64,000 nucleotides of DNA from assembly GCF_026167545.1 (NCBI RefSeq), contig NZ_CP110678.1:1485501-1549500 (forward strand), in the 5' to 3' direction. The DNA is from Sphingomonas sp. S1-29. GTDB lineage: Bacteria > Pseudomonadota > Alphaproteobacteria > Sphingomonadales > Sphingomonadaceae. Position numbers and translations under genes: made by a program. Below are positions 1 to 7,075 of this stretch, one piece after another. The stretch's first letter is position 1, and every line of letters begins with the position of its first letter. The notes beneath the pieces are model-generated. The model did not search any database and had not been told where the DNA came from. It saw nothing but the letters and a program-made list of their open reading frames with translations.

Positions 1-234
1 GCGCGCGCGACCGGCGCGGTCGGGCTGGTCGATCCGGGGGTCACCGGCGCATTGGTCGAGCCGCGCGACGTCGGTGCCTATGCCGACGCGATCGAGCATT
101 ATTGCCGCGACGATGCCGCGCGCCGCACCGCGGGCGCGGCGGGCCATGCCAAGGCGCAGGGCTATCAATGGGATCGGATCAACCAGGTCGTGCTCGATGC
201 GTATCTGGAAACGATCGCGGCGCGGGCGCGCTAG
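1..234 (+). CDS. Glycosyltransferase, C-terminal end (partial)
   Basis: The gene enters from outside the window in frame 1 and ends at TAG 232-234. The visible 77 residues carry a GLVDPGVTGALVEPRD stretch followed by a YADAI helix. This is the typical nucleotide-sugar binding end of GT-B glycosyltransferases (GT1/GT4 type), where a pro-Gly loop precedes an acidic residue. It probably acts on cell-surface glycans at the cytoplasmic membrane. The acceptor, sugar and N-terminal domain cannot be seen. A strong hairpin follows directly. Confidence 0.7.
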   Translation, partial: ARATGAVGLVDPGVTGALVEPRDVGAYADAIEHYCRDDAARRTAGAAGHAKAQGYQWDRINQVVLDAYLETIAARAR

Positions 235-235
235 T

Positions 236-259
236 CCCCCTCCCGCTTGCGGGAGGGGG
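236..259. terminator. Hairpin after the glycosyltransferase gene
   Basis: CCCCCTCCCG pairs with CGGGAGGGGG around a short CTTG loop, immediately after the stop codon. No clear U-run follows, so it is a terminator-like or mRNA-stabilising hairpin. It separates the glycosyltransferase gene from rarA. Confidence 0.5.
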
Positions 260-303
260 GAAGAAGCCTCGCGCATCCCGGCGATCGCGCCTATCTGGCG
301 GTG

Positions 304-1620
304 ATGGCCGACCTTTTCGGGGACTCCGCTCCCCCGCCCCCTGCCCGCCCCGCCGCCGACGCACCACTCGCCGATCGCCTGCGCCCCGCCAATCTGGGCG
401 AAGTCGTCGGCCAGGATCACCTCACCGGCCCCGAGGGGGCGATCGGGCGGATGGTGGCGGCCGGCAAGCTGTCATCGATCATCCTGTGGGGGCCGCCGGG
501 CACCGGCAAGACCACGATCGCGCGGCTGCTCGCCGACGCGGTCGGGCTTCGCTACGCGCAGATTTCGGCGGTGTTCTCAGGGGTAGCCGATCTGAAGAAG
601 GTCTTCGCCGAAGCGCGCGAACATGCCCGGATCGGCAAACGCACCTTATTATTTGTCGACGAGATCCACCGCTTCAATCGCGCGCAGCAGGATGGGTTCC
701 TGCCCTATGTCGAGGACGGCACCGTCACCTTGGTGGGTGCGACGACCGAAAACCCGTCGTTCGAACTCAACGCCGCCTTGCTCAGCCGCGCGCAGGTGCT
801 GATCCTCCACCGCCTCGACGCCGCCGCGCTCGACACCTTGCTCGCGCGCGCCGAGGCGATCGAAGACCGCAGCCTGCCGCTCGACGCAGACGCCCGCGCC
901 GCGCTGGTCGCGAGCGCCGATGGCGATGGCCGCTTCCTGCTCAACCAGGCCGAGACCCTGTTCTCGATCGCGCTGGAGACCCCGCTCGACCCCGCCGGGC
1001 TGTCGGCACTGCTCCAGCGCCGCGTCGCGGTGTACGACAAGGATCGCGAGGGGCATTACAACCTCATCTCGGCGCTGCACAAATCGCTGCGCGGATCGGA
1101 CCCGCAGGCATCGCTCTATTATCTCGCCCGGATGATCACCGCTGGCGAGGAGCCGCTCTACGTACTGCGCCGGCTGGTGCGTTTCGCCAGCGAAGATATC
1201 GGCCTCGCCGATCCGCAGGCGCTGGTGCAATGCCTCGCGGCCAAGGACGCCTATGATTTCCTCGGCAGTCCCGAGGGCGAGCTCGCGATCGCGCAGGCGT
1301 GCCTCTATTGCGCGACCGCCCCCAAATCGAACGCCGCGTACAAGGCGCAGAAGGCCGCGTGGCGCAGCGCGAAGGAAACCGGATCGCTGATGCCGCCGCA
1401 GAACATCCTGAATGCACCGACGAAGCTGATGAAGGACATCGGCTATGGCAAGGGCTATGCCTATGACCATGACGCCGAGGGCGGCTTTTCGGGAGCCAAT
1501 TACTGGCCCGCCGAACTGCCCCCGCAACGCTTTTACGCGCCCACCGATCGCGGGTTCGAAAAGCGCGTGGCCGAACGCATGGCGTGGTGGGAGGAAGCAA
1601 GGAATGCGCGTGAAGGTTAG
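304..1620 (+). CDS. rarA: Replication-associated recombination protein A (RarA/MgsA AAA+ ATPase)
   Basis: AAA+ ATPase of the clamp-loader-related RarA/MgsA/WRNIP1 family, which acts at stalled replication forks. From ATG 304 it is 438 residues, the usual length. An N-terminal PLADRLRP segment precedes Walker A GPPGTGKTT (near residue 64), Walker B LFVDEIHRFN, sensor-1 GATTENPSF, and the C-terminal tetramerisation region with SLYYLARMI and a conserved final GFEKR. The frame is open upstream to 247, but ATG 304 gives the conserved MADLFG start. It stands alone; the next gene follows after a dispersed inverted repeat. Confidence 0.93.
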   Translation: MADLFGDSAPPPPARPAADAPLADRLRPANLGEVVGQDHLTGPEGAIGRMVAAGKLSSIILWGPPGTGKTTIARLLADAVGLRYAQISAVFSGVADLKKVFAEAREHARIGKRTLLFVDEIHRFNRAQQDGFLPYVEDGTVTLVGATTENPSFELNAALLSRAQVLILHRLDAAALDTLLARAEAIEDRSLPLDADARAALVASADGDGRFLLNQAETLFSIALETPLDPAGLSALLQRRVAVYDKDREGHYNLISALHKSLRGSDPQASLYYLARMITAGEEPLYVLRRLVRFASEDIGLADPQALVQCLAAKDAYDFLGSPEGELAIAQACLYCATAPKSNAAYKAQKAAWRSAKETGSLMPPQNILNAPTKLMKDIGYGKGYAYDHDAEGGFSGANYWPAELPPQRFYAPTDRGFEKRVAERMAWWEEARNAREG

Positions 1621-1639
1621 GACTACTCCCCCATCCCCG

Positions 1640-1731
1640 TTCGTGCTGAGCTTGTCGAAGCACGCCCCGCAGCCGCAACCCGCGCACCAGCTGAAGGTTC
1701 GGGCCGCCCTTCGACAAGCTCAGGGCGAACG
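1640..1731. repeat. Dispersed inverted repeat (TTCGTGCTGAGCTTG / CAAGCTCAGGGCGAAC)
   Basis: Two arms, TTCGTGCTGAGCTTGTCGAA near 1641 and CCTTCGACAAGCTCAGGG near 1708, form an inverted repeat between rarA and the serine hydrolase. This arm sequence is a common extragenic repeat in sphingomonads. Read through, it would add FVLSLSKH and LRQAQGER to the next ORF, which argues that the serine hydrolase starts downstream of it. Confidence 0.6.
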
Positions 1732-1735
1732 GTGG

Positions 1736-3103
1736 TTGGCAGCGCTAGTACTAATGCTGGTCACCACCCCCGCCGCCGGCCAGCAAACCACCCCCGCCGC
1801 CCCCGCACCCTATGACCGCGCGATCGCCGCCGGCTACAAGGCCGCGATGCTCTGCAGCGGCATCTTCAACGCCGGCCGCAGCGAAGCGCAGATCGAGGTC
1901 GACGAGCTTGCGGGCATCTATCCGCAATATCAACCGCTGTTGCCCGAGCTTCCCGCCACCGTCGATCGTACCACCGGCGTCGTCAGCGTCACCTTCGACC
2001 CGCAACTCCCACCGCGCCGCGCGGTGTTCGCAAAGGGCCGCGGCTGTGTCGGCCAGCCGATCGGCGCGGTGCCGCCGCCGGTCGCCACCAGCTATTCTAC
2101 CCCGCCCGGTCCCGCCCCGGCCAACCCCGCACGCTGGCCGCAAGGCGACGCGGGCATCGCCCCGCGCCCCTCGCGCGCCTTGGCGGCAACGGTCGATCGC
2201 GCCTTCACCGGCGGCTTCGGCGAAGGCGCCAAGACCGCGGGCGTGGTGATCGTCCGCGACGGCACGATCGTCGCCGAACGCTATGCCGATGGCTTCGGCC
2301 CGTTCGTGTCGAACCGCACCTGGTCGGTCGCCAAGAGCATTGCCGGCACGCTGGCAGGCATCGCGGTGCAGGACGGAGTGGCCAAGGTCGATCAACCCGC
2401 GCGGATCGCCGCATGGCGCGACGAGCAGGGCCCCAACGCGCGCCGCCAGATCACCCTCGACAACCTGCTTCGCATGGCGAGCGGGCTGCACAGCGCCACC
2501 GCGGGCAACCGTACCGACGCGATCTATTTCGGCGGCACCGCGGTGACCGAGGAGACCACCGGCTGGCCGGTCGAAGCCAAACCCGGCACCCGCTTCCGCT
2601 ACGCCAACAACGACATCCTGCTGGCAGTCCTGTCGCTGCGCGAGGGCATGGGCGACGCGCGCTATGCAACCTTCCCCAACACCGCCTTGTTCGGCCCGCT
2701 GGGCATGACGCACACCGTCGCCGAACAGGACTGGCGCGGCAATTTCATCCTGTCGAGCCAGGTCTGGTCGACTGCACGCGACCTGGCGCGACTCGGCGAA
2801 TTCTGGCGCGCCGACGGAGTCTGGCAGGGCAAGCGCCTGCTGCCCGAGGGCTGGATGCGCTACATGACCGCCCCGACCGGCCCGCAGCCCGCCACCGGCC
2901 CCGGCTATGGCGCGACGATGTGGCTGTTCGGCCCCGAACAGGGCCTCCCCGCCGGCAGCTACGCCGCGCAGGGCAATCGCGGCCAATATGTCATGGTGAT
3001 CCCCTCGAAGCGGCTGGTCGTCGTCCGCCGCGGCGAGGACCCCGGCAACGCCCGGTTCGACATCGCCGGCTTCGCCAAGGCGGTGGCCGAGATGATCGAC
3101 TGA
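1736..3103 (+). CDS. Serine hydrolase, class C beta-lactamase-like, exported
   Basis: Beta-lactamase/penicillin-binding-protein-fold serine hydrolase (class C or EstB-like family). With TTG 1736 as start, a hydrophobic LAALVLMLVTTPAAG stretch forms a signal peptide, so the enzyme is probably periplasmic. The active-site tetrad SVAK lies near residue 197, the second motif Y-A-N is in FRYANND, and a C-terminal GNRGQYV region corresponds to the third motif. ATG 1754 is the alternative start but would cut the signal peptide; longer starts read through the dispersed repeat. Substrate unknown: a peptidase, esterase or beta-lactamase are all possible. Its stop touches the next gene. Confidence 0.8.
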   Translation: MAALVLMLVTTPAAGQQTTPAAPAPYDRAIAAGYKAAMLCSGIFNAGRSEAQIEVDELAGIYPQYQPLLPELPATVDRTTGVVSVTFDPQLPPRRAVFAKGRGCVGQPIGAVPPPVATSYSTPPGPAPANPARWPQGDAGIAPRPSRALAATVDRAFTGGFGEGAKTAGVVIVRDGTIVAERYADGFGPFVSNRTWSVAKSIAGTLAGIAVQDGVAKVDQPARIAAWRDEQGPNARRQITLDNLLRMASGLHSATAGNRTDAIYFGGTAVTEETTGWPVEAKPGTRFRYANNDILLAVLSLREGMGDARYATFPNTALFGPLGMTHTVAEQDWRGNFILSSQVWSTARDLARLGEFWRADGVWQGKRLLPEGWMRYMTAPTGPQPATGPGYGATMWLFGPEQGLPAGSYAAQGNRGQYVMVIPSKRLVVVRRGEDPGNARFDIAGFAKAVAEMID

Positions 3104-3990
3104 CTCCGCAGCGCTTCACCCGCTTCGCCGCGATCGACTGGTCGGGCGCCAGGGGCCATCGCCACCGCGGCATCGCGGTGGGCTTGTGCGAAGCCGGCAG
3201 CGCCGCGCCGGTGCTGGTGCGCCCGCCCGGCGGCATCTGGTCGCGCGCGGGCGTGCTAGACTGGTTGCGCGACCAGGCCGCGAGCGACACGCTGATCGGC
3301 TTCGATTTCAGCTTCGCCCCGCCCTGGATCGAACGCGGCGCCTATCTCCCCGGCCTCCCCGCCCCCGACAGCGCGCGCGCATTCTGGCGCTGGATCGACG
3401 CCGCGTGCGACGACGCCGACCTCGGCGCGGCGAGCTTCCTCGAACGTCATCGCGGCAGCCATTTCTATCTGGGTGCCGCCGACGGCCCCAAGGCGGGCTT
3501 CCTGCATTTCCGCCGCTGCGAGGCGCGCTACAACGCCAATGGCGGCGGCAAGCCCTCGACGGTGTACGACGCGATCGGCGCGGCGCAGGTCGCCAAGGCA
3601 AGCTTCGCGGGCATGCGGCTGCTGCACCATCTGGGCGAACAATTGCCGGTATGGCCCTTCGACCCAGCGCCGCGCACCGGCGGCTGCGTCGTCGAAATCT
3701 ACACCACGATCGCCGCGCGCGCGGCGGGACTGCGCAAGGGCCTGAGCAAGCTGCGCGACCGCGACGCGCTCGACGCAGCGCTCGCGGCATTCGGATCGCA
3801 CCCCCACGATCCCGCGACCTTTACGCAGGAGCGCGCCTCACCGATCGCGATCTACGACGATCACGCCACCGACGCGCTGCTGACCGCCGCCTGGCTGCGC
3901 GCCAACGCCCACCGCACCGAACTTTGGTCCCCCGCCCCGCTGACCCGCCATATCGCGCAAACCGAAGGCTGGACCTTCGGCGTTACCTGA
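3100..3990 (+). CDS. DUF429-like protein with RNase H-like fold (start uncertain)
   Basis: About 296 residues. The N-terminal FAAIDWSGARG, the GFDFSF strand, an EIYTT segment and a late YDDHATDALLTA motif place acidic residues as in the RNase H/RuvC-like folds of DUF429-type proteins. Function is not established. No ATG, GTG or TTG lies upstream of the conserved AIDWSG strand in this frame after the previous gene. The only candidate is CTG 3100, overlapping the preceding TGA, so the true start is unresolved. It overlaps the serine hydrolase and is probably translationally coupled to it. It ends 17 nt before the tRNA. Confidence 0.6.
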   Translation: MTPQRFTRFAAIDWSGARGHRHRGIAVGLCEAGSAAPVLVRPPGGIWSRAGVLDWLRDQAASDTLIGFDFSFAPPWIERGAYLPGLPAPDSARAFWRWIDAACDDADLGAASFLERHRGSHFYLGAADGPKAGFLHFRRCEARYNANGGGKPSTVYDAIGAAQVAKASFAGMRLLHHLGEQLPVWPFDPAPRTGGCVVEIYTTIAARAAGLRKGLSKLRDRDALDAALAAFGSHPHDPATFTQERASPIAIYDDHATDALLTAAWLRANAHRTELWSPAPLTRHIAQTEGWTFGVT

Positions 3991-4007
3991 TACATTAGCT
4001 GCCATGT

Positions 4008-4083
4008 GCCGGTTTAGCTCAGTTGGTAGAGCGCCAGTTTTGTAAACTGGATGTCGCGGGTTCGATTCCTGCAACCGGCACCA
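4008..4083 (+). tRNA. tRNA-Thr (anticodon TGT)
   Basis: A 76-nt cloverleaf with acceptor stem GCCGGTT/AACCGGC, discriminator A and encoded CCA. The anticodon loop TTTGTAA on stem CCAGT/ACTGG gives TGT, reading ACA. The 3' part from 4039 is repeated at the right prophage end, so the 5' part is chromosomal and the 3' part was supplied by the phage on integration. The gene remains intact. Confidence 0.95.
4039..4083 (+). other. attL core (45-bp direct repeat)
   Basis: Identical to 42177-42221, beginning TTTGTAAACTGG in the anticodon loop and ending at the CCA of tRNA-Thr. It is a classical tyrosine-recombinase attachment core in the 3' half of a tRNA gene. Confidence 0.92.
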
Positions 4084-4094
4084 AAATCCCCGCA

Positions 4095-4194
4095 GAAAAC
4101 CTAGAGTTTTGCCCCTTCCCCGTCAATCCGGAAACGAACCCCTAGCCGATTCGGGGGTTAGATCGGGGGTTAGGGAGTTGGCCAAGGTTGGCCG
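4095..4194. other. Candidate integrase arm sites, left end
   Basis: GAAAACCTAGAGTTT (4095) and a pair of CGGGGGTTAG boxes at 4152 and 4164, spaced 12 bp, are mirrored near the right end by GAAAACCTACGGTTT (42011) and a pair at 42039 and 42051, also spaced 12 bp. TTGGCCAAGGTTGGCC at 4179-4194 has counterparts near 42063 and 42130. These shared boxes inside both ends look like arm-type integrase or accessory-factor sites. No gene is seen in 4084-4312. Confidence 0.5.
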
Positions 4195-4312
4195 TGGGGT
4201 TCACCAGTTCTAACCCGAGATAGACATATCTATGCACCAGCTTCTGGCGGCTCGGGGCTGAGGGCCGATTGAACCGTGTAGCTTTCCGAACTTACCGCAT
4301 TAGTCTCAGGCG

Positions 4313-5020
4313 ATGCACCGCCCCCGACCAGCCGATTACAATCTTCCGCCAAGCTATGACTGGCGCGCGAACAAGGGCAGAATACAAAGCAGGGAATCTG
4401 CCGTTGGCTGCATCGGGGCCGCTGCGGGATGGGGCGGCGGCTGCGCAATGGGGGTGTTGATTTTAAACAACCTCAACGAGCAGATCGGCGGCTGGACATG
4501 GGTGCTTGCGCCCATGGTTTTCTTCGTTGCACTCGCGGGCAGTGGGTATTTCACTCAGTCTCTCGTGAAACCTCTGTTCCTCACCATTCAAGACGAGAAT
4601 GGTAAAAAATATGGGAAGGACCTAGAGGCTTTCGAATATCATTCGTTAGAGACTGGGGTCGGCTTCTGGAAGCCAATGAAAGGAATTGCGTTCGAGCGAG
4701 CGGTGATGAAGTTGTTCATTTCTCGCGGTTGTAAGGCCCAAATGACTAAAACGACTGGAGACGGCGGAGTTGATCTAAGACTCTCAATCGCGGGAAATTC
4801 ATACTGGTGCCAATGCAAAGGACACGCGAAACCCATAGGAGTAGCTCCTATCCGGGAGATAGCCGGTGTTTGCAGCAAAGGAGCCAACCGCCCTATGGTT
4901 ATTTCCACTAACGGATATACTAGACCAGCAATCGAAGCTGCCCGCGAACTAGGTGTTATACTCCTAGATACCAACGATCTTGTCAGGATAGCGAGGTTGG
5001 ATAACATAAACGCATTATAG
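4313..5020 (+). CDS. Membrane-anchored Mrr-like restriction endonuclease
   Basis: The C-terminal half is an Mrr_cat-type PD-(D/E)XK nuclease: GIAFERAVMKLF helix, GDGGVDLRL with the metal-binding Asp, and WCQCKGH giving the Q-x-K active-site pair. TNGYTRPAIEAA and LLDTNDLVRI follow as in the family. The N-terminal half has one or two hydrophobic segments (WVLAPMVFFVALAGSGYF), so it is probably held at the inner membrane. ATG 4313 is taken as start; ATG 4448 would leave one membrane segment. It lies just inside attL on its own, a typical cargo position, and may cut modified or incoming DNA. That role is inferred from the fold. Confidence 0.75.
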   Translation: MHRPRPADYNLPPSYDWRANKGRIQSRESAVGCIGAAAGWGGGCAMGVLILNNLNEQIGGWTWVLAPMVFFVALAGSGYFTQSLVKPLFLTIQDENGKKYGKDLEAFEYHSLETGVGFWKPMKGIAFERAVMKLFISRGCKAQMTKTTGDGGVDLRLSIAGNSYWCQCKGHAKPIGVAPIREIAGVCSKGANRPMVISTNGYTRPAIEAARELGVILLDTNDLVRIARLDNINAL

Positions 5021-5032
5021 GGCTTCGGCTTA

Positions 5033-5203
5033 TCAGCGCAAAAATATTGCGTATCCAGCCGCTGCCGCAAAAGCGATCGATGGAGCGCGCCAAACCAACA
5101 CCGCTACAAGTCCCATAGCAGGGCGCTTTTGACGCTCAAAAGATCGAACGATCGCGGGGAGGTCCGCTCGTTCACGGGATGGGGTCAAGTTCGCTTTTTG
5201 CAT
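5033..5203 (-). CDS. Small membrane protein, hypothetical
   Basis: A 56-residue ORF, convergent with the Mrr-like gene. The N-terminal half is basic and polar (SRERADLPAIVRSFERQ); the C-terminal half is a single hydrophobic segment (MGLVAVLVWRAPSIAFAAAAG). A TATGAT box lies 9 nt before the ATG, so the mRNA would be almost leaderless. Longer in-frame starts up to 5398 exist but run across the holin-like gene on the other strand. I do not recognise a family. Confidence 0.4.
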   Translation of the reverse strand: MQKANLTPSRERADLPAIVRSFERQKRPAMGLVAVLVWRAPSIAFAAAAGYAIFLR

Positions 5204-5294
5204 GACACTGTCATCATACCCTGTGCGTTTTGTGCGCGAGAACAAAAAGTGATCGCGAGGGCGTGACTTATGGGCGGCAATATGTATCGTCCGG

Positions 5295-5301
5295 CTAAAT
5301 A
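5295..5301 (+). promoter_or_regulatory. CTAAATA late-promoter-like element before holin-like gene
   Basis: CTAAATA ends 5 nt before ATG 5307. As a -10 element it would start the transcript at about the ATG. One of the prophage-wide series of TAAATA sites described in the findings. Confidence 0.5.
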
Positions 5302-5306
5302 CCCCT

Positions 5307-5516
5307 ATGAAAAATATCCTTCGCCTGCTGACTAACACAGCCACACGACGCGTCGTATCGTTCGCGATTACCGCCCTACTCGCCGCCACGATCGGCATTA
5401 CGCTCGATGCCGAAACCGTCGCGGTCGTGCTCCTAATCGTATCATCCTTGGGCTTAATCGCTGCGGGCGATAACGCCGGGGCGACGAACGCGCTGGATCA
5501 GTTCGAAAGCAAATAA
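5307..5516 (+). CDS. Holin-like small membrane protein
   Basis: A 69-residue protein with a charged N-terminus and two hydrophobic segments (VVSFAITALLAATIGITL and TVAVVLLIVSSLGLIAAG) joined by an acidic turn, ending in a short polar tail. Size and topology match class II holins, which form lesions in the inner membrane to release or activate endolysin. No ribosome-binding site is visible; the CTAAATA box is right in front. The next gene starts at the stop codon (overlap of 1 nt), giving a two-gene lysis-like unit. The endolysin is at the other end of the prophage. Confidence 0.55.
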   Translation: MKNILRLLTNTATRRVVSFAITALLAATIGITLDAETVAVVLLIVSSLGLIAAGDNAGATNALDQFESK

Positions 5517-5908
5517 TGCCCGCCTCAACCACCTCCATGCATCTGCCGCAGGATATGCGCGATTTGCTGGTTCGCCTTGATACCAAGGTGGACAATATCA
5601 CGACTCAACTTGAGCGGCTCAACCAGCGCGCCGATGGCCATGAGGCACGGATCGCAACGCTGGAAATTACAAGCGCCGCCCGCGAAACGCTGGTGCAGGC
5701 GCATCATGATACCATCAAGCGCGTAGTCGATCTGGAGCGATGGAAGACCGAAACGGTCTCCGAACTCAGAGGCGCAAAGACCGTGGGAAGTATGGTCAAA
5801 GGTCTCGCCTTCGCAATCGTCGCGTTTTTGACCTATGTTGGGTATGAGATCGCGGTCGCTCCGGCTGAAGTCAGAGCCCCTGCCGTGACGGTTCACCAGA
5901 CCCGCTAA
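5516..5908 (+). CDS. Coiled-coil protein with C-terminal membrane anchor, lysis-associated
   Basis: 130 residues: a long coiled coil (about residues 15-90, LVRLDTKVDNITTQLERLNQR) followed by one membrane segment near residues 98-115 (VKGLAFAIVAFLTYVGYEIAV). The layout resembles XhlA-type holin accessory proteins or a spanin-like component, but no specific family motif is certain. It overlaps the holin-like gene by one base and is probably translationally coupled to it. Its position supports a lysis role; direct evidence is lacking. Confidence 0.55.
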   Translation: MPASTTSMHLPQDMRDLLVRLDTKVDNITTQLERLNQRADGHEARIATLEITSAARETLVQAHHDTIKRVVDLERWKTETVSELRGAKTVGSMVKGLAFAIVAFLTYVGYEIAVAPAEVRAPAVTVHQTR

Positions 5909-5942
5909 GCGGTTCCTTGGGCCGTCTTTATACTTACTTTGA

Positions 5943-5957
5943 TATCAATGATTGATA
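5943..5957. promoter_or_regulatory. 15-bp perfect palindrome, operator-like
   Basis: TATCAAT-G-ATTGATA is a perfect 7+7 dyad with a central base, in the intergenic region after the lysis pair and about 95 bp upstream of the TAAATA site of the structured RNA. It resembles a repressor or Cro-type operator. No second copy was seen. Confidence 0.35.
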
Positions 5958-6050
5958 CCGGCGTAATTCTTGGACGATGACGAATGTCGGTTCCACACGC
6001 CGCATAAGCCGCGCTAAAACCAGTTTGACGATCCGCGCCGGGGTGATAGC

Positions 6051-6057
6051 CTAAATA
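6051..6057 (+). promoter_or_regulatory. CTAAATA element before the structured RNA region
   Basis: Not followed by an ORF. A transcript starting 6-7 nt downstream would begin at the first paired base of the large hairpin at 6062, so the box and the RNA structure fit each other. Confidence 0.45.
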
Positions 6058-6061
6058 TCAG

Positions 6062-6224
6062 CGATCGGGTCGGTAGCTTGCGAGCGACTTTCTCCTTTTG
6101 GAGGGGAGCGTCAGTGGACCTAGCTAAAGCTACCAACCCGATCGTGCATCGCCTCTTTTGGTGAGAGGGCAATGGTAGCAACTTCAATCGCCCATCGGTT
6201 GGGCCGTATCCCCGTTGCTACCAC
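6062..6224 (+). ncRNA. Candidate structured RNA with four GGTAGC/GCTACC segments
   Basis: CGATCGGGTCGGTAGCT (6062-6078) pairs with 6128-6144 over 17 positions with one mismatch, enclosing a small CTCC-TTTT-GGAG hairpin. A second stem, TGGTAGCAAC (6173-6182) with GTTGCTACCA (6214-6223), is perfect over 10 bp. The inner GCTACC at 6129 could instead pair with GGTAGC at 6174, so two mutually exclusive folds exist. No convincing ORF covers the region. On the opposite strand the single mismatch becomes a G-U pair, so transcription from the minus strand cannot be excluded. Confidence 0.4.
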
Positions 6225-6355
6225 TATAGATTGTGCGGAAAATTCCGGAGCCACAAGCCGGTAAATCCGCGCCAAGGCAGAATCGCGCCTCTTAGTCCCC
6301 CATCGATGCAATGAGTTGTGGCGCAAAGCGAGGACCAAGCTGGGCCACCGCGAAG

Positions 6356-6553
6356 TCAATAGGACGGCGTGCGGGGGGCATTTTTTTCGCGGATTTGCAG
6401 GTCCACTTGGACGCACCCCTGTATTGCATCCGCGATTCGCAAAGCTAGCTCATGCGCGGCACTGGCCCGCACCCTCTCATGATCCATGGTAATGCCGATC
6501 TGCGCCCATGCTGGCGCATCCAATATGGCGGCTTCGATTCGCTGAGTGTCCAT
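6356..6553 (-). CDS. Small hypothetical protein (AILDAPAWAQIGIT family)
   Basis: 65 residues from ATG 6553. It opens with MDTQRIEAAILDAPAWAQIG and continues RVRASAAHELALRIADAI, a helical pattern seen in short proteins frequent in sphingomonads and their phages (possibly the DUF6771 type; not verified). Function unknown. An upstream ATG at 6589 is possible. It follows the HNH-like gene on the same strand after about 47 nt and forms the distal end of the leftward transcript. Confidence 0.5.
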   Translation of the reverse strand: MDTQRIEAAILDAPAWAQIGITMDHERVRASAAHELALRIADAIQGCVQVDLQIREKNAPRTPSY

Positions 6554-6600
6554 GTCGCCATAGTAGGACAAAACGGGAACATGCGGCAAGGGTTAGGCCG

Positions 6601-7041
6601 TCAATCGCTAACTGAAGGCAACCACCCCGCATCGTTTATGATCCGGTGAACCGTCGTAGCGCCGACGCCGAACTGCTTGGCTAGAGCGCGCATAGATATC
6701 TTAGTCGTTTTGTAGACCGACCTGATTTCGTTCGCCTTTTGCATGGTAAGCTTAGCAGCGGTGGAATTTCTTATTTGGGTTTTGCGGTCAACCCATCGAC
6801 AATTGCTTGGGCTATAACCAAGATCGTTGTCGATACGGTCTAGGGTAAGTTCATCGGTGTATCCGTTGGCTCTAGCCCACTGCTCGAAAGCAAGGGGATT
6901 TCTAATCCATTCCTCGCAGACTTTGATTCCCCTTCCTCCGTATCGATGGTAGTTTTTATGGTTAGGATCGGAGCATCGCTGCTTCATGCCTTTGTGAATG
7001 ATGTAGGGACGCGAGAACTTTTTTGAGGATGTCTTTTGCAT
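6601..7041 (-). CDS. Phage HNH-like/AP2-type DNA-binding protein, possible free-standing homing endonuclease
   Basis: 146 residues. The core KGMKQRCSDPNHKNYHRYGG - VCEEW - LTLDRIDND - YSPSNCRWVDRKTQ is the pattern of a widespread phage family usually annotated as HNH-like or AP2-domain proteins, with paired Cys and conserved Asp/Asn. A C-terminal helix-turn-helix follows (ISMRALAKQFGVGATTVHRII). Such genes often move as free-standing mobile genes between phage operons. It begins with a GATAAATAATGG element directly before ATG and sits downstream of the ejection-protein block. Enzymatic activity is inferred, not shown. Confidence 0.65.
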   Translation of the reverse strand: MQKTSSKKFSRPYIIHKGMKQRCSDPNHKNYHRYGGRGIKVCEEWIRNPLAFEQWARANGYTDELTLDRIDNDLGYSPSNCRWVDRKTQIRNSTAAKLTMQKANEIRSVYKTTKISMRALAKQFGVGATTVHRIINDAGWLPSVSD

Positions 7042-7045
7042 CCAT

Positions 7046-7051
7046 TATTTA
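7046..7051 (-). promoter_or_regulatory. TAAATA element before HNH-like gene
   Basis: On the minus strand TAAATA ends 4 nt before ATG 7041. A weak TTTTG/CAAAA stem brackets the box and the start codon. Confidence 0.45.
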
Positions 7052-7075
7052 TCAAAACTGTTCCCTGTCGATTCT

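Noticed and set aside
6120..6416. 98-residue minus-strand ORF over the structured RNA
   Set aside because: Arg/Ser/Pro-rich without protein-like pattern; it crosses the hairpins and lacks a ribosome-binding site.
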